A DNA stretch of 48,376 nucleotides from Alphaproteobacteria bacterium (lineage in GTDB: Bacteria > Pseudomonadota > Alphaproteobacteria > Rickettsiales > UBA8987). This document shows, piece by piece, positions 1-7,936 of the stretch. The notes beneath the pieces were generated by a model. The model did no database searches and was not told where the DNA came from. It saw only the letters and a list, made by a program, of their open reading frames with translations. The stretch lies in contig JAUIEX010000009.1 of the NCBI GenBank assembly GCA_030429725.1, positions 1-48,376 of the forward strand, in the 5' to 3' direction. Numbering within the stretch: the first letter of the stretch is position 1; each line of letters starts with the position of its first letter. The position numbers and the translations under genes are program-made.

Positions 1-593
1 CCGCTGGCCATCAGGGAGATTGCCGCCAGCACCGGCACCACCGGCTGGCACACGGCCATCACATGCACATTATCCCCCAGTTTATGAATAAAGCGCTTCA
101 CATAGCTGATATAGTCATCCAGATCGAACTTGCCGTGGGTTGCAGGCACGTCGGAAGCATTCTGCCAATCGGTGATATACACATCGTAATAAGGCAGCAG
201 ATCCTTCACCGTGCCGCGCAGTAAGGTGGCAAAATGGCCGCTCATGGGCGCAACAATCAGCAATTTCGGCTGAACAACATCACTGTCTTTTTTAAAATGC
301 AGCAGCCGGCCAAAACGCAGCCGCATGGGGATTTTATAAGTAACGGCCACTTTCTTATTGCCGATTTTAGTCTCATGAATGCCAAATTCCGGGCGGGTAT
401 AAATGCGCGTCACACGCTCCAGAAGTTCCATGCCGGCAGCAGAATGCCGCCCGGCATCGGTGTAGGAAAGCGGGTTGAGCGGGCTATTCATCATCTCTTT
501 GCCAATCCACGCCGCCGTGTTCACGGGAGAAAGCATCATCCGCTGAAGTTCCATCATACTGTAAAGATGGCGGTTTCCGTAATAATCGAGCAT
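1..593 (-). CDS. phaZ: Intracellular polyhydroxyalkanoate depolymerase, N-terminal part (runs off the window)
   Basis: Reading the minus strand from the ATG at 593 gives about 197 residues without a stop to the window edge; the C-terminal half is missing. The protein contains a YITDWQNA segment, then GKFDLDDYI, and an HVMAVCQPVVPVLAA stretch that matches the family's nucleophile region (Cys in a VCQP box replaces the lipase-box Ser). Family knowledge: these cytoplasmic alpha/beta hydrolases mobilise stored polyhydroxybutyrate granules. No signal peptide is seen, which fits an intracellular enzyme. An AGG lies about 8 nt upstream of the start. It is divergent from the small ORF at 706. The family call is firm from motifs; granule storage in this organism is inferred. 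Confidence 0.88.
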   Translation of the reverse strand, partial: MLDYYGNRHLYSMMELQRMMLSPVNTAAWIGKEMMNSPLNPLSYTDAGRHSAAGMELLERVTRIYTRPEFGIHETKIGNKKVAVTYKIPMRLRFGRLLHFKKDSDVVQPKLLIVAPMSGHFATLLRGTVKDLLPYYDVYITDWQNASDVPATHGKFDLDDYISYVKRFIHKLGDNVHVMAVCQPVVPVLAAISLMAS

Positions 594-609
594 AAAATGA
601 ACCTAATGG

Positions 610-624
610 TTAGCCCTTTTTTAA
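610..624. promoter_or_regulatory. Near-consensus CtrA-like site
   Basis: TTAG, seven bases, TTAA: seven of eight half-site bases match the TTAA-N7-TTAA consensus of the alphaproteobacterial cell-cycle regulator CtrA. It lies in the divergent spacer between phaZ and the small ORF at 706. One mismatch makes this weak; it could be chance. Confidence 0.25.
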
Positions 625-705
625 CTATCATGCCTCTATACTCGGAGAAAGCAGTTCCTGAAAATAGGGAGCGGAGATTAAGCGATTATTGAAAAGGTGT
701 GCATT

Positions 706-885
706 ATGGGCAAGGATAAGAAACCGAAGGGCGGCGGTGAGCAGCTAGTCGATAAAATTACAGAGTGGGATGGCAGAAAACATCCTGAACCACCTGTAAC
801 GGGCGGAGGGTGGCAAACAAACCCCGATAGTGGTCATAACAAAAGAGCGCGCGCCAATAAAAATGGCGGCAAGCGTGGTCGTTAG
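706..885 (+). CDS. Small basic hypothetical protein (59 aa)
   Basis: The ATG at 706 is preceded by AAAAGG with about 8 nt spacing; a GTG at 697 would add three residues. The 59-residue product is rich in Gly, Lys, Asn and Arg and ends in a cluster of basic residues ([14 protein letters not shown]), with no membrane segment and no cysteine. The 3' end overlaps the convergent pncC stop by 4 nt. I recognise no family. The good ribosome site supports a real gene, the low-complexity composition argues for caution. A nucleic-acid-binding role would only be a guess from charge. Confidence 0.45.
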   Translation: MGKDKKPKGGGEQLVDKITEWDGRKHPEPPVTGGGWQTNPDSGHNKRARANKNGGKRGR

Positions 886-1520
886 GTTTTAACCGCGCTT
901 AAAAGCAGTTTCAGTGCGTGGCGTGTTGCTTGCTGGCGTATTTCCGTGCGTGTACCTGTAAAAATTATTGTTTTATCCCCGGTGAGTTCTACTGAACTCC
1001 CCATGGGAAGGCGCTTGCGCGCGCTGACGGCTCGGTCGGCCTGCCGGCCTTCCACTTCTATTTGCGCCTGCTCCGACCCTCTGGCGCGGTCTCCTGACTG
1101 CGCTTTTTGAGCTTCGGCGGATAAGCCTGAGCTCACTGGTGGCGTTTTTGCCAGCCCAAAATGCACCAGCCCCACGGGCTTTTCCGCCGTGCCGCCGCCG
1201 GGGCCGGCAATACCGGTGATGCTGATGGCCAGCTGTGCGGTGCTGTGTTTAAGTGCGCCCAGCGCCATGGCCTGCGCCACCTCTTCGCTAACAGCGCCAT
1301 GCTGCGCAATCAGCGCTTCGGGCACGCCAAGCAGCGCGGTTTTGGCGGCGTTGGAATAGGTTACAAAGCCACGATCAAAAACGGCGGACGCACCGGGAAT
1401 TTCCGTCAATGCCGCAGCCAGCATGCCGCCGGTGCAGGATTCCGCCGTGGTAAGCATGATGCCGGCCTGTGCGGCGCGTTCCAGAATTTTATTGGCAAGT
1501 GCGGCCGTGCCCTGCGCCAT
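882..1520 (-). CDS. pncC: Nicotinamide-nucleotide amidase (CinA C-terminal family) with an internal insertion
   Basis: 212 residues. The first ~130 are a clear CinA C-terminal domain: TTAESCTGG near the N-terminus, [34 protein letters not shown] and [11 protein letters not shown]. The C-terminal part ([17 protein letters not shown]) resumes the family alignment. Between them sit about 50 extra residues rich in Arg, Ala, Glu and Gln that the usual ~160-165-residue enzyme lacks; they coincide with a DNA element with terminal inverted repeats (979-1139) and keep the frame. Family reaction: deamidation of NMN to nicotinate mononucleotide in pyridine-nucleotide salvage. It lies 3 nt after pgpA in a dusB-pgpA-pncC operon. 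Activity is plausible because the insertion falls near the C-terminus, after the conserved core. Confidence 0.88.
   Translation of the reverse strand: MAQGTAALANKILERAAQAGIMLTTAESCTGGMLAAALTEIPGASAVFDRGFVTYSNAAKTALLGVPEALIAQHGAVSEEVAQAMALGALKHSTAQLAISITGIAGPGGGTAEKPVGLVHFGLAKTPPVSSGLSAEAQKAQSGDRARGSEQAQIEVEGRQADRAVSARKRLPMGSSVELTGDKTIIFTGTRTEIRQQATRHALKLLLSAVKT
979..1139. repeat. Palindromic element inserted in frame in pncC
   Basis: The ends are inverted repeats: CCGGTGAGTTC at 979-989 against CCAGTGAGCTC (complement of 1129-1139), 9 of 11 identical. Inside are further short palindromes: GAGTTC/GAACTC around 984-999, GCGC-rich repeats near 1011-1023, and GGCC/GGCC around 1038-1049. The segment corresponds to the ~50 residues that PncC homologues lack and contains no stop in the pncC frame. 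This resembles the in-frame palindromic elements known from Rickettsia and Wolbachia genes; the family assignment is my inference. No second copy was noticed in the window. Confidence 0.55.
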
Positions 1521-1523
1521 TTT

Positions 1524-2321
1524 CTAGCCCACCAAGGCCGGGTAATAAGCGGCGTAATAGGCTTCAAACGCACCGGTGAAATGTAGCGTGAAGAAAATCA
1601 CATAAAAAGCCAGCACGGCATAGAAAGCTGCGGCCAGATCATCCAGCATGATGCCAAAGCCGGATTTTAAGCGATCCGCGCGCTTCACCCAGCCGATCTT
1701 CCACATGTCAAACAGGCGAAACAGCAGAAACAGCGCTATGACGAAATAGGGAAAAAGAATCAGATGAAATTTAAACTGGTCGGCAAAAAAGATGCCCAGC
1801 GGCGCAAAGATAATGGCCGCCAGTGAGAAGGTTAGAAACAGGCCGGCAATTTCATCAATCACCACCTCGGAGGGGTCATCCTTCCCGGTGCGCTCAGCAT
1901 AAATGGCGGATGCCCAGAGGCCAATAAGGGTGAGGCCGACGGTGCTGAGAAATAACAACCCCAACATGGTGGGCGGGCTGATAAGGCCGGATTTCGGCAG
2001 GAAAACCAAGTGCGTGAAGAGCCATAACCCCAGCAGCGTGCCGAGTGTGCCGGGCATGGGGCGCAGATGGCCGAAGCCAAAGCCGGTGGCAATCAGATGC
2101 GCCGGATGCCAGACAGGCAAGCCTTTCTTTTTGCCGCGTAATTGCGTTGCAATCAGCGATAACAGCCCCACGGCCAGAATCAGCCAGCCAAGGGCAATCT
2201 GCTCCCCGAAAAGCTCAACGCGAATCAGCGGTTGAATGCCGGGCGAAGGCGGCGTGGGCAGCATCTCCGGGCTGATGGGCAGGGCGCTGCCGGGTTGGAT
2301 GGTGACAGTCTGTGGTTCCAT
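1524..2321 (-). CDS. pgpA: Phosphatidylglycerophosphatase A
   Basis: 265 residues. The PgpA core is recognisable: GFGHLRPMPGTLGTLLGLW, then DDPSEVVIDEIAGLFLTF with the acidic catalytic cluster, and GFGIMLDDLAAAFYA near the C-terminus. It dephosphorylates phosphatidylglycerophosphate to phosphatidylglycerol at the inner membrane. Several hydrophobic segments flank these motifs. The N-terminus carries about 70 residues, including an extra hydrophobic helix (LGWLILAVGLLSLIA), beyond the usual bacterial start. No clear Shine-Dalgarno precedes the ATG at 2321, so the start is uncertain. It lies 9 nt after dusB and 3 nt before pncC. The PGP synthase gene pgsA is at the other end of this window. Confidence 0.9.
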   Translation of the reverse strand: MEPQTVTIQPGSALPISPEMLPTPPSPGIQPLIRVELFGEQIALGWLILAVGLLSLIATQLRGKKKGLPVWHPAHLIATGFGFGHLRPMPGTLGTLLGLWLFTHLVFLPKSGLISPPTMLGLLFLSTVGLTLIGLWASAIYAERTGKDDPSEVVIDEIAGLFLTFSLAAIIFAPLGIFFADQFKFHLILFPYFVIALFLLFRLFDMWKIGWVKRADRLKSGFGIMLDDLAAAFYAVLAFYVIFFTLHFTGAFEAYYAAYYPALVG

Positions 2322-2330
2322 AAGAAAGGT

Positions 2331-3308
2331 TTAACCGAAAAAGGCGGTCATTTCAGCATGAATATGGGCAGGGTCGCTGCTGCGCATTACGGCGTTGCGG
2401 AAATTGGCGGAATTCGGGATGCCGGCGGAATACCAGCCCATATGTTTGCGCGCAATGCGCACGCCTTTTTCCACGCCATAATGCGCCAGAATTGCATCAA
2501 AATGTTCCTGCATGACGGGCAGCATTTCCTGCCGGGTTGGCGCGGCAAGGCGTTGCCCGGTTTGAATATAATGCGAGGCCTGCGCCACAAACCACGGCTT
2601 GCCATAACAGCCACGGCCAATCATCACACCATCCGCGCCGGATTGTTCCAAAGCGCGGTCAATCGCATCATAATCGGTGATGTCGCCATTGACGATGACG
2701 GGCACATTCACGGCCTCTTTCACCTTGCGCACAAAGCTCCAATCGGCCTTGCCCTCATACATCTGGCAGCGCGTGCGGCCATGCACGGTGATCATCTTCG
2801 CGCCCGCATCCACCACCTTGCGCGCAAGGGAGGGCGCATTGCGGTGATTTGCATCCCAGCCGGTGCGCATTTTCACCGTCACCGGCACATTCACGGCATT
2901 GGCAACAGCATCCACCACGCGCATGGAAAGGTCTTCATCCTTCATCATGGCGCTGCCGGCATATTGCCCGTTCGTTACCTTCTTCACCGGGCAGCCATAA
3001 TTGATGTCGATGATATTGGCACCGTTATCGGCGTTCATTTTTGCGGCTTCGGCCATCAGTTCCGGATCGCACCCGGCCAGCTGCACGCTCATCGGATATT
3101 GTTCCTTCTCAACCCCGGCTTTGCGGAAAGATTCCTTCGCGCGGTAGAGCATTTCCTTGCTGGCGATCATTTCAGAGACCACCAACGGCGCACCATAGCG
3201 CGATTTGACAAGGCGGCGAAACGGCGGATCGGTTACGCCGCTCATCGGGGCAAGGATGGCATTTCCTTCCAGTTGAATATGGTCTATGGTGATCGTCATA
3301 ATGCTCAT
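2331..3308 (-). CDS. dusB: tRNA-dihydrouridine synthase B
   Basis: 325 residues, normal length. It begins with the FMN-binding barrel signature APMSGVTDPPFRRL, then INYGCPVKKVTNGQYAGSA containing the catalytic Cys, VKMRTGWD, ITVHGRTRCQMYEGKADW, PVIVNGDI and DGVMIGRGCYGKPW. The family reduces uridines in the D-loop of tRNA using FMN and NADPH. It is the first gene of the minus-strand operon dusB-pgpA-pncC. In many alphaproteobacteria dusB precedes the ntrBCYX genes; here ntrX lies about 38 kb away. An AAGG a few bases upstream supports the start at 3308. It is divergent from ispD. Confidence 0.95.
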   Translation of the reverse strand: MSIMTITIDHIQLEGNAILAPMSGVTDPPFRRLVKSRYGAPLVVSEMIASKEMLYRAKESFRKAGVEKEQYPMSVQLAGCDPELMAEAAKMNADNGANIIDINYGCPVKKVTNGQYAGSAMMKDEDLSMRVVDAVANAVNVPVTVKMRTGWDANHRNAPSLARKVVDAGAKMITVHGRTRCQMYEGKADWSFVRKVKEAVNVPVIVNGDITDYDAIDRALEQSGADGVMIGRGCYGKPWFVAQASHYIQTGQRLAAPTRQEMLPVMQEHFDAILAHYGVEKGVRIARKHMGWYSAGIPNSANFRNAVMRSSDPAHIHAEMTAFFG

Positions 3309-3467
3309 TTACCTTAAGCATTGAACAGGGCTGCAAATGGTGATGTTTTGCGCTTCCGGTGCTCAAATACTCCTATGTATTATCCGCTCCGTTGCTCAAA
3401 CTTCACGATTTTCGCCAGATGTTCAATGCTTAATCTAAACGAGTATGGGTTTTTCACAGGAGGGGTG

Positions 3468-4175
3468 ATGGTTCAAGATGTTGATTTATCAAAAGCTTTC
3501 AGGGAAAGCAAGCAAAAGCTGGTGGTGCTGATTATGGCGGCCGGCACCGGAGAACGCGCCGGAGGAGAGGTGCCGAAGCAATATCAGCATTTTCGGGGAA
3601 AGTCGCTGCTGCGGCTCTGCGTTGAAACATTCATCAGCCGCGACGATGTGGAAGAGGTGCAGGTGGTGATTCACCCGGAGCATGAAGATCATTACAATAA
3701 AGCCGTTGAGAATCTTCGCCTTCTGCCGCCGGTGCATGGTGGTGAAACGCGCCAGAAATCGGTGTATCTTGGGTTGCAGGCGCTGGGATATGAAACGCCG
3801 GATGTGGTGCTGGTGCATGATGCGGCGCGGCCTTTTGCCAGCCATGCCATCATTGATCGCGTGCTGGGCAGGCTGATGACGCATGAGGCGGTGATTCCGG
3901 CAATCCCGGTGACGGACACCTTAAAACGCAAAGTGAGCGGGCGTATTGTGGAAACGCTCAACCGTGAGCAATTCTGTCTGGCGCAAACGCCGCAGGGCTT
4001 TCGCTATAAGCAGCTTTTGCGGCTGCATGAGCGCTATGCCGGTCAGCCGGTGACAGATGATGCCGCCTTGTTCGAACTGGCCGGAGAAGATGTGGCCATG
4101 GTGGCCGGAGAGGCAACCAACGGCAAGATCACCACGGCGGAAGATGTGGAAGCGCTGCTGAAAGAGGTGAATTAA
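3468..4175 (+). CDS. ispD: 2-C-methyl-D-erythritol 4-phosphate cytidylyltransferase
   Basis: 235 residues from the ATG at 3468, chosen because AGGAGGGG sits immediately upstream (3458-3465); an open frame extends upstream to 3321 but lacks family similarity. Motifs: [20 protein letters not shown] (nucleotide-binding loop), [40 protein letters not shown] and VTDDAALFE. The enzyme makes CDP-methylerythritol in the non-mevalonate isoprenoid pathway. Its stop overlaps the ispF start by one base (TAATG), implying translational coupling. Many alphaproteobacteria fuse these two enzymes into IspDF; here they are separate proteins. Confidence 0.95.
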   Translation: MVQDVDLSKAFRESKQKLVVLIMAAGTGERAGGEVPKQYQHFRGKSLLRLCVETFISRDDVEEVQVVIHPEHEDHYNKAVENLRLLPPVHGGETRQKSVYLGLQALGYETPDVVLVHDAARPFASHAIIDRVLGRLMTHEAVIPAIPVTDTLKRKVSGRIVETLNREQFCLAQTPQGFRYKQLLRLHERYAGQPVTDDAALFELAGEDVAMVAGEATNGKITTAEDVEALLKEVN

Positions 4176-4648
4176 TGTTTCGCATTGGCAGCGGCTTTGA
4201 TGTGCATGCCTTCGGCGCAGGGGATCACGTGATGTTGTGCGGTGTTTGCCTGCCGCACAGCCATGGTCTGCAAGGCCATTCGGACGCGGATGTGGCGCTG
4301 CACGCGCTGGTGGACGCGCTGCTGGGCAGCATGGCGCTGGGCGATATCGGGGAGCATTTTCCGCCCTCCGAGGCGCGCTGGAAAAATGCCGATTCCGGGC
4401 AGTTCGTGCGGCATGCGGTGGCGCTTGTGGAAGAGGCCGGCGCGGCCATTGTGAATATTGACCTGACCATCATCTGTGAAGCGCCGAAAATTACCCCGCA
4501 TAAAATGGCCATGCGGCAATGTGTGGCCGAACTTTGCGGGCTGGAGGTGGGCGCTGTGAGCGTGAAAGCCACCACCAGCGAAGGGCTGGGCTTCACCGGG
4601 CGAAAAGAAGGCATTGCCGCACAGGCTGCCGTGATGGTGCGGGTTTAG
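4175..4648 (+). CDS. ispF: 2-C-methyl-D-erythritol 2,4-cyclodiphosphate synthase
   Basis: 157 residues, normal length. It starts with [11 protein letters not shown], carrying the Asp and His metal ligands, followed by the [18 protein letters not shown] signature, [10 protein letters not shown], and the C-terminal [21 protein letters not shown]. The enzyme cyclises CDP-methylerythritol 2-phosphate, the step two after IspD. The ATG overlaps the ispD stop by one nucleotide. The following 209 bp before cheY carry no gene that I can see. Confidence 0.95.
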   Translation: MFRIGSGFDVHAFGAGDHVMLCGVCLPHSHGLQGHSDADVALHALVDALLGSMALGDIGEHFPPSEARWKNADSGQFVRHAVALVEEAGAAIVNIDLTIICEAPKITPHKMAMRQCVAELCGLEVGAVSVKATTSEGLGFTGRKEGIAAQAAVMVRV

Positions 4649-4757
4649 TGGCTGTGGACGGCGGTGGCGGGGTCAAAAATAAGCACCACTACACCAAAAT
4701 GGATGAATTTCTAACGGTTTATGTTCAGATGGATGGTGCAAAGAACACAGATGGTGC

Positions 4758-4788
4758 GAACATCCATTGAAGTTCAGGGTGGATGTTC
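4758..4788. other. Hairpin in the ispF-cheY spacer
   Basis: GAACATCCA at 4758-4766 pairs perfectly with TGGATGTTC at 4780-4788 across a 13-nt loop. No T-run follows, so it is not an intrinsic terminator. An upstream copy of the motif (gatggtgc at about 4733 and again near 4750) makes the region mildly repetitive. The role is unknown. Confidence 0.3.
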
Positions 4789-4857
4789 CAAATTGGCTGG
4801 TGCATGCCGCAGGCTTTGGTAAGCTTCAAACTGTTTGAATGTTTAAGGGGAATTGCC

Positions 4858-5244
4858 ATGGCTGTTGATAAAACCATGCCGGTGCTGGTGGTGGATGATT
4901 ATGCTACGATGCGGCGGATTATTAAAAACCTGATGGGGCAACTTGGCTTCACTAATATTGATGAGGCGGCCGACGGGCAGGCGGCTTTGGCGAAGATCAG
5001 GGAAAAAGACTATAAGCTGGTGATTTCCGATTGGAATATGGAACCGATGACGGGGCTGGATTTGCTCAAGGCGCTGCGCGCGGAGGAGCGAACGGCAAAA
5101 ATGCCATTTGTGATGGTAACGGCGGAAACCAAAGCGGAAAATGTGATGGTGGCCAAGCAGGCCGGGGTGAATAATTACATTATTAAGCCATTTAATGCCG
5201 CGACGTTGAAGACAAAGCTTTCCGCCGTGCTTGGCCCAATTTAG
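4858..5244 (+). CDS. cheY: Single-domain response regulator CheY
   Basis: 128 residues from the ATG at 4858, preceded by AAGGGG about 7 nt away; the frame is open further upstream but without homology. It is one receiver domain: acidic pair D13-D14, phospho-acceptor D58 (VISDWNMEP), T88 (VMVTAETKAEN) and K110 (YIIKPFNAATL). The VMVTAETKAENV...AGVNNYIIKPF stretch is typical of true CheY proteins that bind the flagellar switch. It lies 13 nt or so ahead of the CheZ-like gene and upstream of two MotB-like genes, so this is a motility locus. Confidence 0.93.
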   Translation: MAVDKTMPVLVVDDYATMRRIIKNLMGQLGFTNIDEAADGQAALAKIREKDYKLVISDWNMEPMTGLDLLKALRAEERTAKMPFVMVTAETKAENVMVAKQAGVNNYIIKPFNAATLKTKLSAVLGPI

Positions 5245-5260
5245 ATAAATGTGAGGGGTG

Positions 5261-5884
5261 ATGAGCCAGCCAGCTAAGAAAGAAGCCGCAATTGTTCAGG
5301 ATGTGCTTGGCCTGCTGGATGAGATGCGGGCGGAGCGCGGGGATAATATCTCTGCCGCTGAAATACGAATGCTGTTTGCCGGCCTTAAAACTGAGGAGAG
5401 TGACGGCACATTGGAGGCGGTTCAGCAAATTGCGGATCGGATTAAAGCAGGAAAGATAGCGCTTTCGATGAACCCGAACATGGTGGCGGAAAATCTGGTG
5501 CCGGATGCGGGGGAGCAGCTGGAGGCGGCGGTGAAGGAAACCGAAAAAGCGGCGAACAGCATCATGGATGCCGCGGAAGAAGTTTCCGCCCTTGCCATGG
5601 AGCTGGAGGGCGAACAGCAGCAACGGCTAATGGATATTAGCACGCGAATTTTTGAGGCTTCCAATTTTCAGGATGTGACGGGACAGCGGATTCGTAAAGT
5701 TTCAAAAACCCTGTTGGAAATTGAAGCGATTGTGACGGAATTGCTGGAGCAGTTTGGAGACCAGGTGGAGGTTTCAGGAGAAGCCGCGGCGGTGTTAACG
5801 GAAGAAGAGAAGTTGCTGGGAGGGCCTCAGCTTTCACAGGATGCGCCGACACAGGATGATATTGATAAACTTTTTGAAGCCTGA
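5261..5884 (+). CDS. cheZ: CheZ-like CheY-P phosphatase
   Basis: About 207 residues; a GTG at 5258 could add one, and GAGGGG directly upstream serves either. It is predicted mostly helical and acidic. It contains the CheZ hallmark FQDVTGQRIRKV (the Gln of this motif is the catalytic residue in the family) after a long heptad-like helix, and ends with DDIDKLFEA, resembling the C-terminal CheY-binding peptide of CheZ. The family dephosphorylates CheY-P at the flagellar motor or receptor cluster. Its place directly after cheY supports the call. The N-terminal ~70 residues are less typical. Confidence 0.85.
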   Translation: MSQPAKKEAAIVQDVLGLLDEMRAERGDNISAAEIRMLFAGLKTEESDGTLEAVQQIADRIKAGKIALSMNPNMVAENLVPDAGEQLEAAVKETEKAANSIMDAAEEVSALAMELEGEQQQRLMDISTRIFEASNFQDVTGQRIRKVSKTLLEIEAIVTELLEQFGDQVEVSGEAAAVLTEEEKLLGGPQLSQDAPTQDDIDKLFEA

Positions 5885-5888
5885 GACA

Positions 5889-6683
5889 ATGAGGCATCGC
5901 CGTATTTTGCCGGAAAATTCTAATGCGGTGCGCAGCAATGCGCAGGCCGGGTCGGCAGCGTCGCTGTTTGTTTCGCTTTATCTGGTGGTGCTGGCTTTTT
6001 TTATTCTGCTGATGTCGATTTCGCATGTGCGGCAGGAGCGCAAGGCGCTGGCAATGGGTAGTGTGAAAAGCCAATTTCGTGTGGTTTATGATATGGAAGA
6101 GGCGCTGTTTCAGGTGGCGGATCACGTTGGGCTGGGGCAGGAATGGTTAAGCAGTCAGTATTTTGGCGTGATGCGTCGGTTGGCGCAGGATTTATTAGCG
6201 TTAAATGAAGATTCCGTGATGCAGAAGGGCAATCGGTTGCAGATGGATGTGCCATGGGAAAAATTATTTAAGGCGCCGGAGGCGGTGGTGGCGGCAGTGC
6301 CCGCTGCGGCGGAAGAGGACATTGTGGCAGAGGAAACCGCCACGCCGGAAGCAAGCATAGAGCCGTCATTGAATGCGTCCGGCGAAGCTTTCATGAAGCA
6401 GCTTGGGCGTGAGGTTGGTAAGCTTGGCGGGGAAGTGAAGATGGATGTGGAGGTGATTCTTCCGGTTGTGGAATTGCCAAAAACCCCAACGGCTTCCGCC
6501 TTTCCGGCGCTGCTGAAGAATGGTTTGCTGGCGCGTTCTCTGGTGGCCGGTGGGGTGGCGCCGGAGGCGGTGTTTACGGGTTTAAGCCGAAATGTGCAGG
6601 AAGGATTTGTGCGGTTTCAGTTCCGTTATCGTCCTTTGGTGGGGGGCGAGGTGCTGCCGGAAGGGGGCGCCGGGGATGAGTAA
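5889..6683 (+). CDS. MotB-like membrane protein lacking the ion-binding Asp
   Basis: 264 residues from the ATG at 5889, 4 nt after cheZ. One N-terminal membrane helix (about residues 26-44). FVSLYLVVLAFFILLMSIS aligns without gaps to FADLLSLILTFFVLMFSMS of the next protein, but Ser29 stands where MotB has its essential proton/sodium-carrying Asp. The rest is periplasmic: an Ala/Glu/Pro-rich linker (about 135-175) and a C-terminal globular part for which I see no clear peptidoglycan-binding OmpA motif. Its 3' end overlaps the following motB by 8 nt. Probably an accessory stator or a partner of the real MotB; it cannot be a conventional ion-conducting subunit. No MotA is present in the window. 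Confidence 0.65.
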   Translation: MRHRRILPENSNAVRSNAQAGSAASLFVSLYLVVLAFFILLMSISHVRQERKALAMGSVKSQFRVVYDMEEALFQVADHVGLGQEWLSSQYFGVMRRLAQDLLALNEDSVMQKGNRLQMDVPWEKLFKAPEAVVAAVPAAAEEDIVAEETATPEASIEPSLNASGEAFMKQLGREVGKLGGEVKMDVEVILPVVELPKTPTASAFPALLKNGLLARSLVAGGVAPEAVFTGLSRNVQEGFVRFQFRYRPLVGGEVLPEGGAGDE

Positions 6684-7464
6684 GATGCCGGAGAGAGAGG
6701 TTTTTTCCATCAAAGCCATGCGCGAGCGGCGCATGTTGCAGATGTCGCCCGGTGCGGTACGTTTGCGTTCAAAATCAGATTCAAATGACCCTAAATGGAT
6801 GGTCAGTTTTGCGGATCTTTTATCGCTGATACTGACATTCTTTGTGTTGATGTTTTCCATGTCGGTAACGGAAGAGAATAAGTGGGATAGTGTGACGCGC
6901 TCTTTTTCTCAGCGTTTAAAACCGGAGCAGGATGCCCGTATTGATGTGCCTTCGGAAACCATGAGTATTACCCGTATCCAGTTGGATAAAGCCATGGATT
7001 TATCCTATCTTTACAATGTGCTGGAGTCGAAACGTCAGAGCCAGCCAAAATCGGTGCAGGATGTGTTGAATTTTGAGCTTTTAGAGGATCGACTGGTGAT
7101 ATCGCTGGTGGGAGGGCAGCCATTTGCGCCGGGGCAGTATGCACTTTCAGCAGAAGCGCAGACGGCTATTGATTTTATCAATGAGGCGCTGGCGCTGCTG
7201 GCCAATCGTATTTCAGTGTATGGGAATGCCTCGGCCGGAGCGATTAAGACGCCTGATTTTCCATCCAACTGGGAGCTTTCGCTGGCGCGGGCAATTTATG
7301 TGGCCAGACAATTGGAAGCGGCGGGCTATGGATATGAGGTGCGCGTTTTTGGTCGTGGAGAAAGCCTGGCGGAGCATCTTGCGCCGGCGGAGAAAGCGGC
7401 GCGGGATACGCTGGCACGGCGGGTGGATATTGTTATTGAAGAGGATCATGCTGAGGAAGATTAG
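6676..7464 (+). CDS. motB: Flagellar motor stator protein MotB (OmpA-like domain)
   Basis: 262 residues from the ATG at 6676, which overlaps the preceding gene by 8 nt. The plug/TM segment WMVSFADLLSLILTFFVLMF carries the conserved ion-binding Asp (D47). The C-terminal ~85 residues are an OmpA/MotB peptidoglycan-binding domain: NWELSLARAIYVARQLEAAG, VRVFGRGES, and a final LARRVDIVIEE. Family role: anchors the stator ring to the cell wall and carries the ions that drive flagellar rotation. Context (cheY, cheZ, MotB-like paralogue) agrees. A partner motA must lie elsewhere. A paralogous OmpA-type anchor of another machine is less likely. Confidence 0.85.
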   Translation: MSKMPEREVFSIKAMRERRMLQMSPGAVRLRSKSDSNDPKWMVSFADLLSLILTFFVLMFSMSVTEENKWDSVTRSFSQRLKPEQDARIDVPSETMSITRIQLDKAMDLSYLYNVLESKRQSQPKSVQDVLNFELLEDRLVISLVGGQPFAPGQYALSAEAQTAIDFINEALALLANRISVYGNASAGAIKTPDFPSNWELSLARAIYVARQLEAAGYGYEVRVFGRGESLAEHLAPAEKAARDTLARRVDIVIEEDHAEED

Positions 7465-7498
7465 GCTCTGTTGTTATTTCTCTGCGTGAAAAAACGCA

Positions 7499-7526
7499 TT
7501 GCAATCACATCCGGGGTGCGTATGGT
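7499..7526 (+). promoter_or_regulatory. Candidate promoter of the bufferin operon
   Basis: TTGCAA at 7499-7504 and TATGGT at 7521-7526 with a 16-bp spacer, 37 nt upstream of the first bufA start. Each box matches four of six sigma-70 consensus bases. Known buf operons can be driven by an ECF sigma factor, and I did not find an obvious ECF motif here, so this is tentative. Confidence 0.3.
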
Positions 7527-7562
7527 CAGATTATCCTGAACCATAACCAAGGAGTGATGAGG

Positions 7563-7823
7563 ATGAACGCGAGTAAAACTTTTATGCTGGCAGCCGGGGC
7601 GTTGGCACTGGCAGTGGCAAATGCACCTGTTGATGCGCATGCTGATGACAAAGAAAAATGCTATGGTGTGGTGAAAGCCGGTGCAAATGACTGTGGTAAT
7701 GCACAAGGCACGCATTCCTGTGCCGGTCACGCAGCGGCGGATGCTGACGGCGGTGAGTGGGTGTTTGTACCGAAAGGTCTGTGTGATAAACTTTCCGGCG
7801 GTTCAACTGAGCCGAAAGTTTAA
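7563..7823 (+). CDS. bufA: Bufferin-type RiPP precursor 1 (DUF2282 family)
   Basis: 86 residues from the ATG at 7563 (AAGGAG 8 nt upstream; in-frame GTG/ATG at 7554/7557 are too close to it). An N-terminal Sec signal peptide (residues 1-27, ending AHA) leads to a mature part with four cysteines C33, C44, C53, C74 in the motifs EKCYGVVKAGANDC, HSCAG and KGLCDKL. This is the DUF2282/bufferin pattern. Family knowledge: the MNIO enzyme modifies central cysteines and the exported peptide binds copper and protects cells from copper stress. Downstream are a terminator, a second precursor with identical cysteine spacing, and the enzyme genes. The modified state is inferred. Confidence 0.9.
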   Translation: MNASKTFMLAAGALALAVANAPVDAHADDKEKCYGVVKAGANDCGNAQGTHSCAGHAAADADGGEWVFVPKGLCDKLSGGSTEPKV

Positions 7824-7862
7824 GGCATGACCAGGGCTGGTGTTTGACACCGGTTTCTGCTA

Positions 7863-7900
7863 AAAAAAAGGCGGTTGCTTTTGGGCAGCTGCCTTTTTTT
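7863..7900 (+). terminator. Strong hairpin between the two bufferin precursor genes
   Basis: The left arm 7863-7878 pairs with 7885-7900 over 16 bp with two G-T pairs, loop of 6 nt, an A7 run on the 5' side and a T7 run on the 3' side. This is a textbook intrinsic terminator, and the A-tract also makes it bidirectional in principle. It sits 39 nt after bufA1 and 36 nt before bufA2, inside what is otherwise a compact operon, so it probably lowers read-through into the enzyme genes. Confidence 0.85.
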
Positions 7901-7936
7901 ATGGCGCATGATGTGGAGAAAATAAGGGAAATAAGT

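Noticed and set aside
234-692. 152-codon plus-strand open frame
   Set aside because: Antisense to phaZ, which carries the real family motifs.
2232-3317. 361-codon plus-strand open frame
   Set aside because: Lies antisense over dusB, whose motifs are unmistakable; His/Ala-rich shadow.
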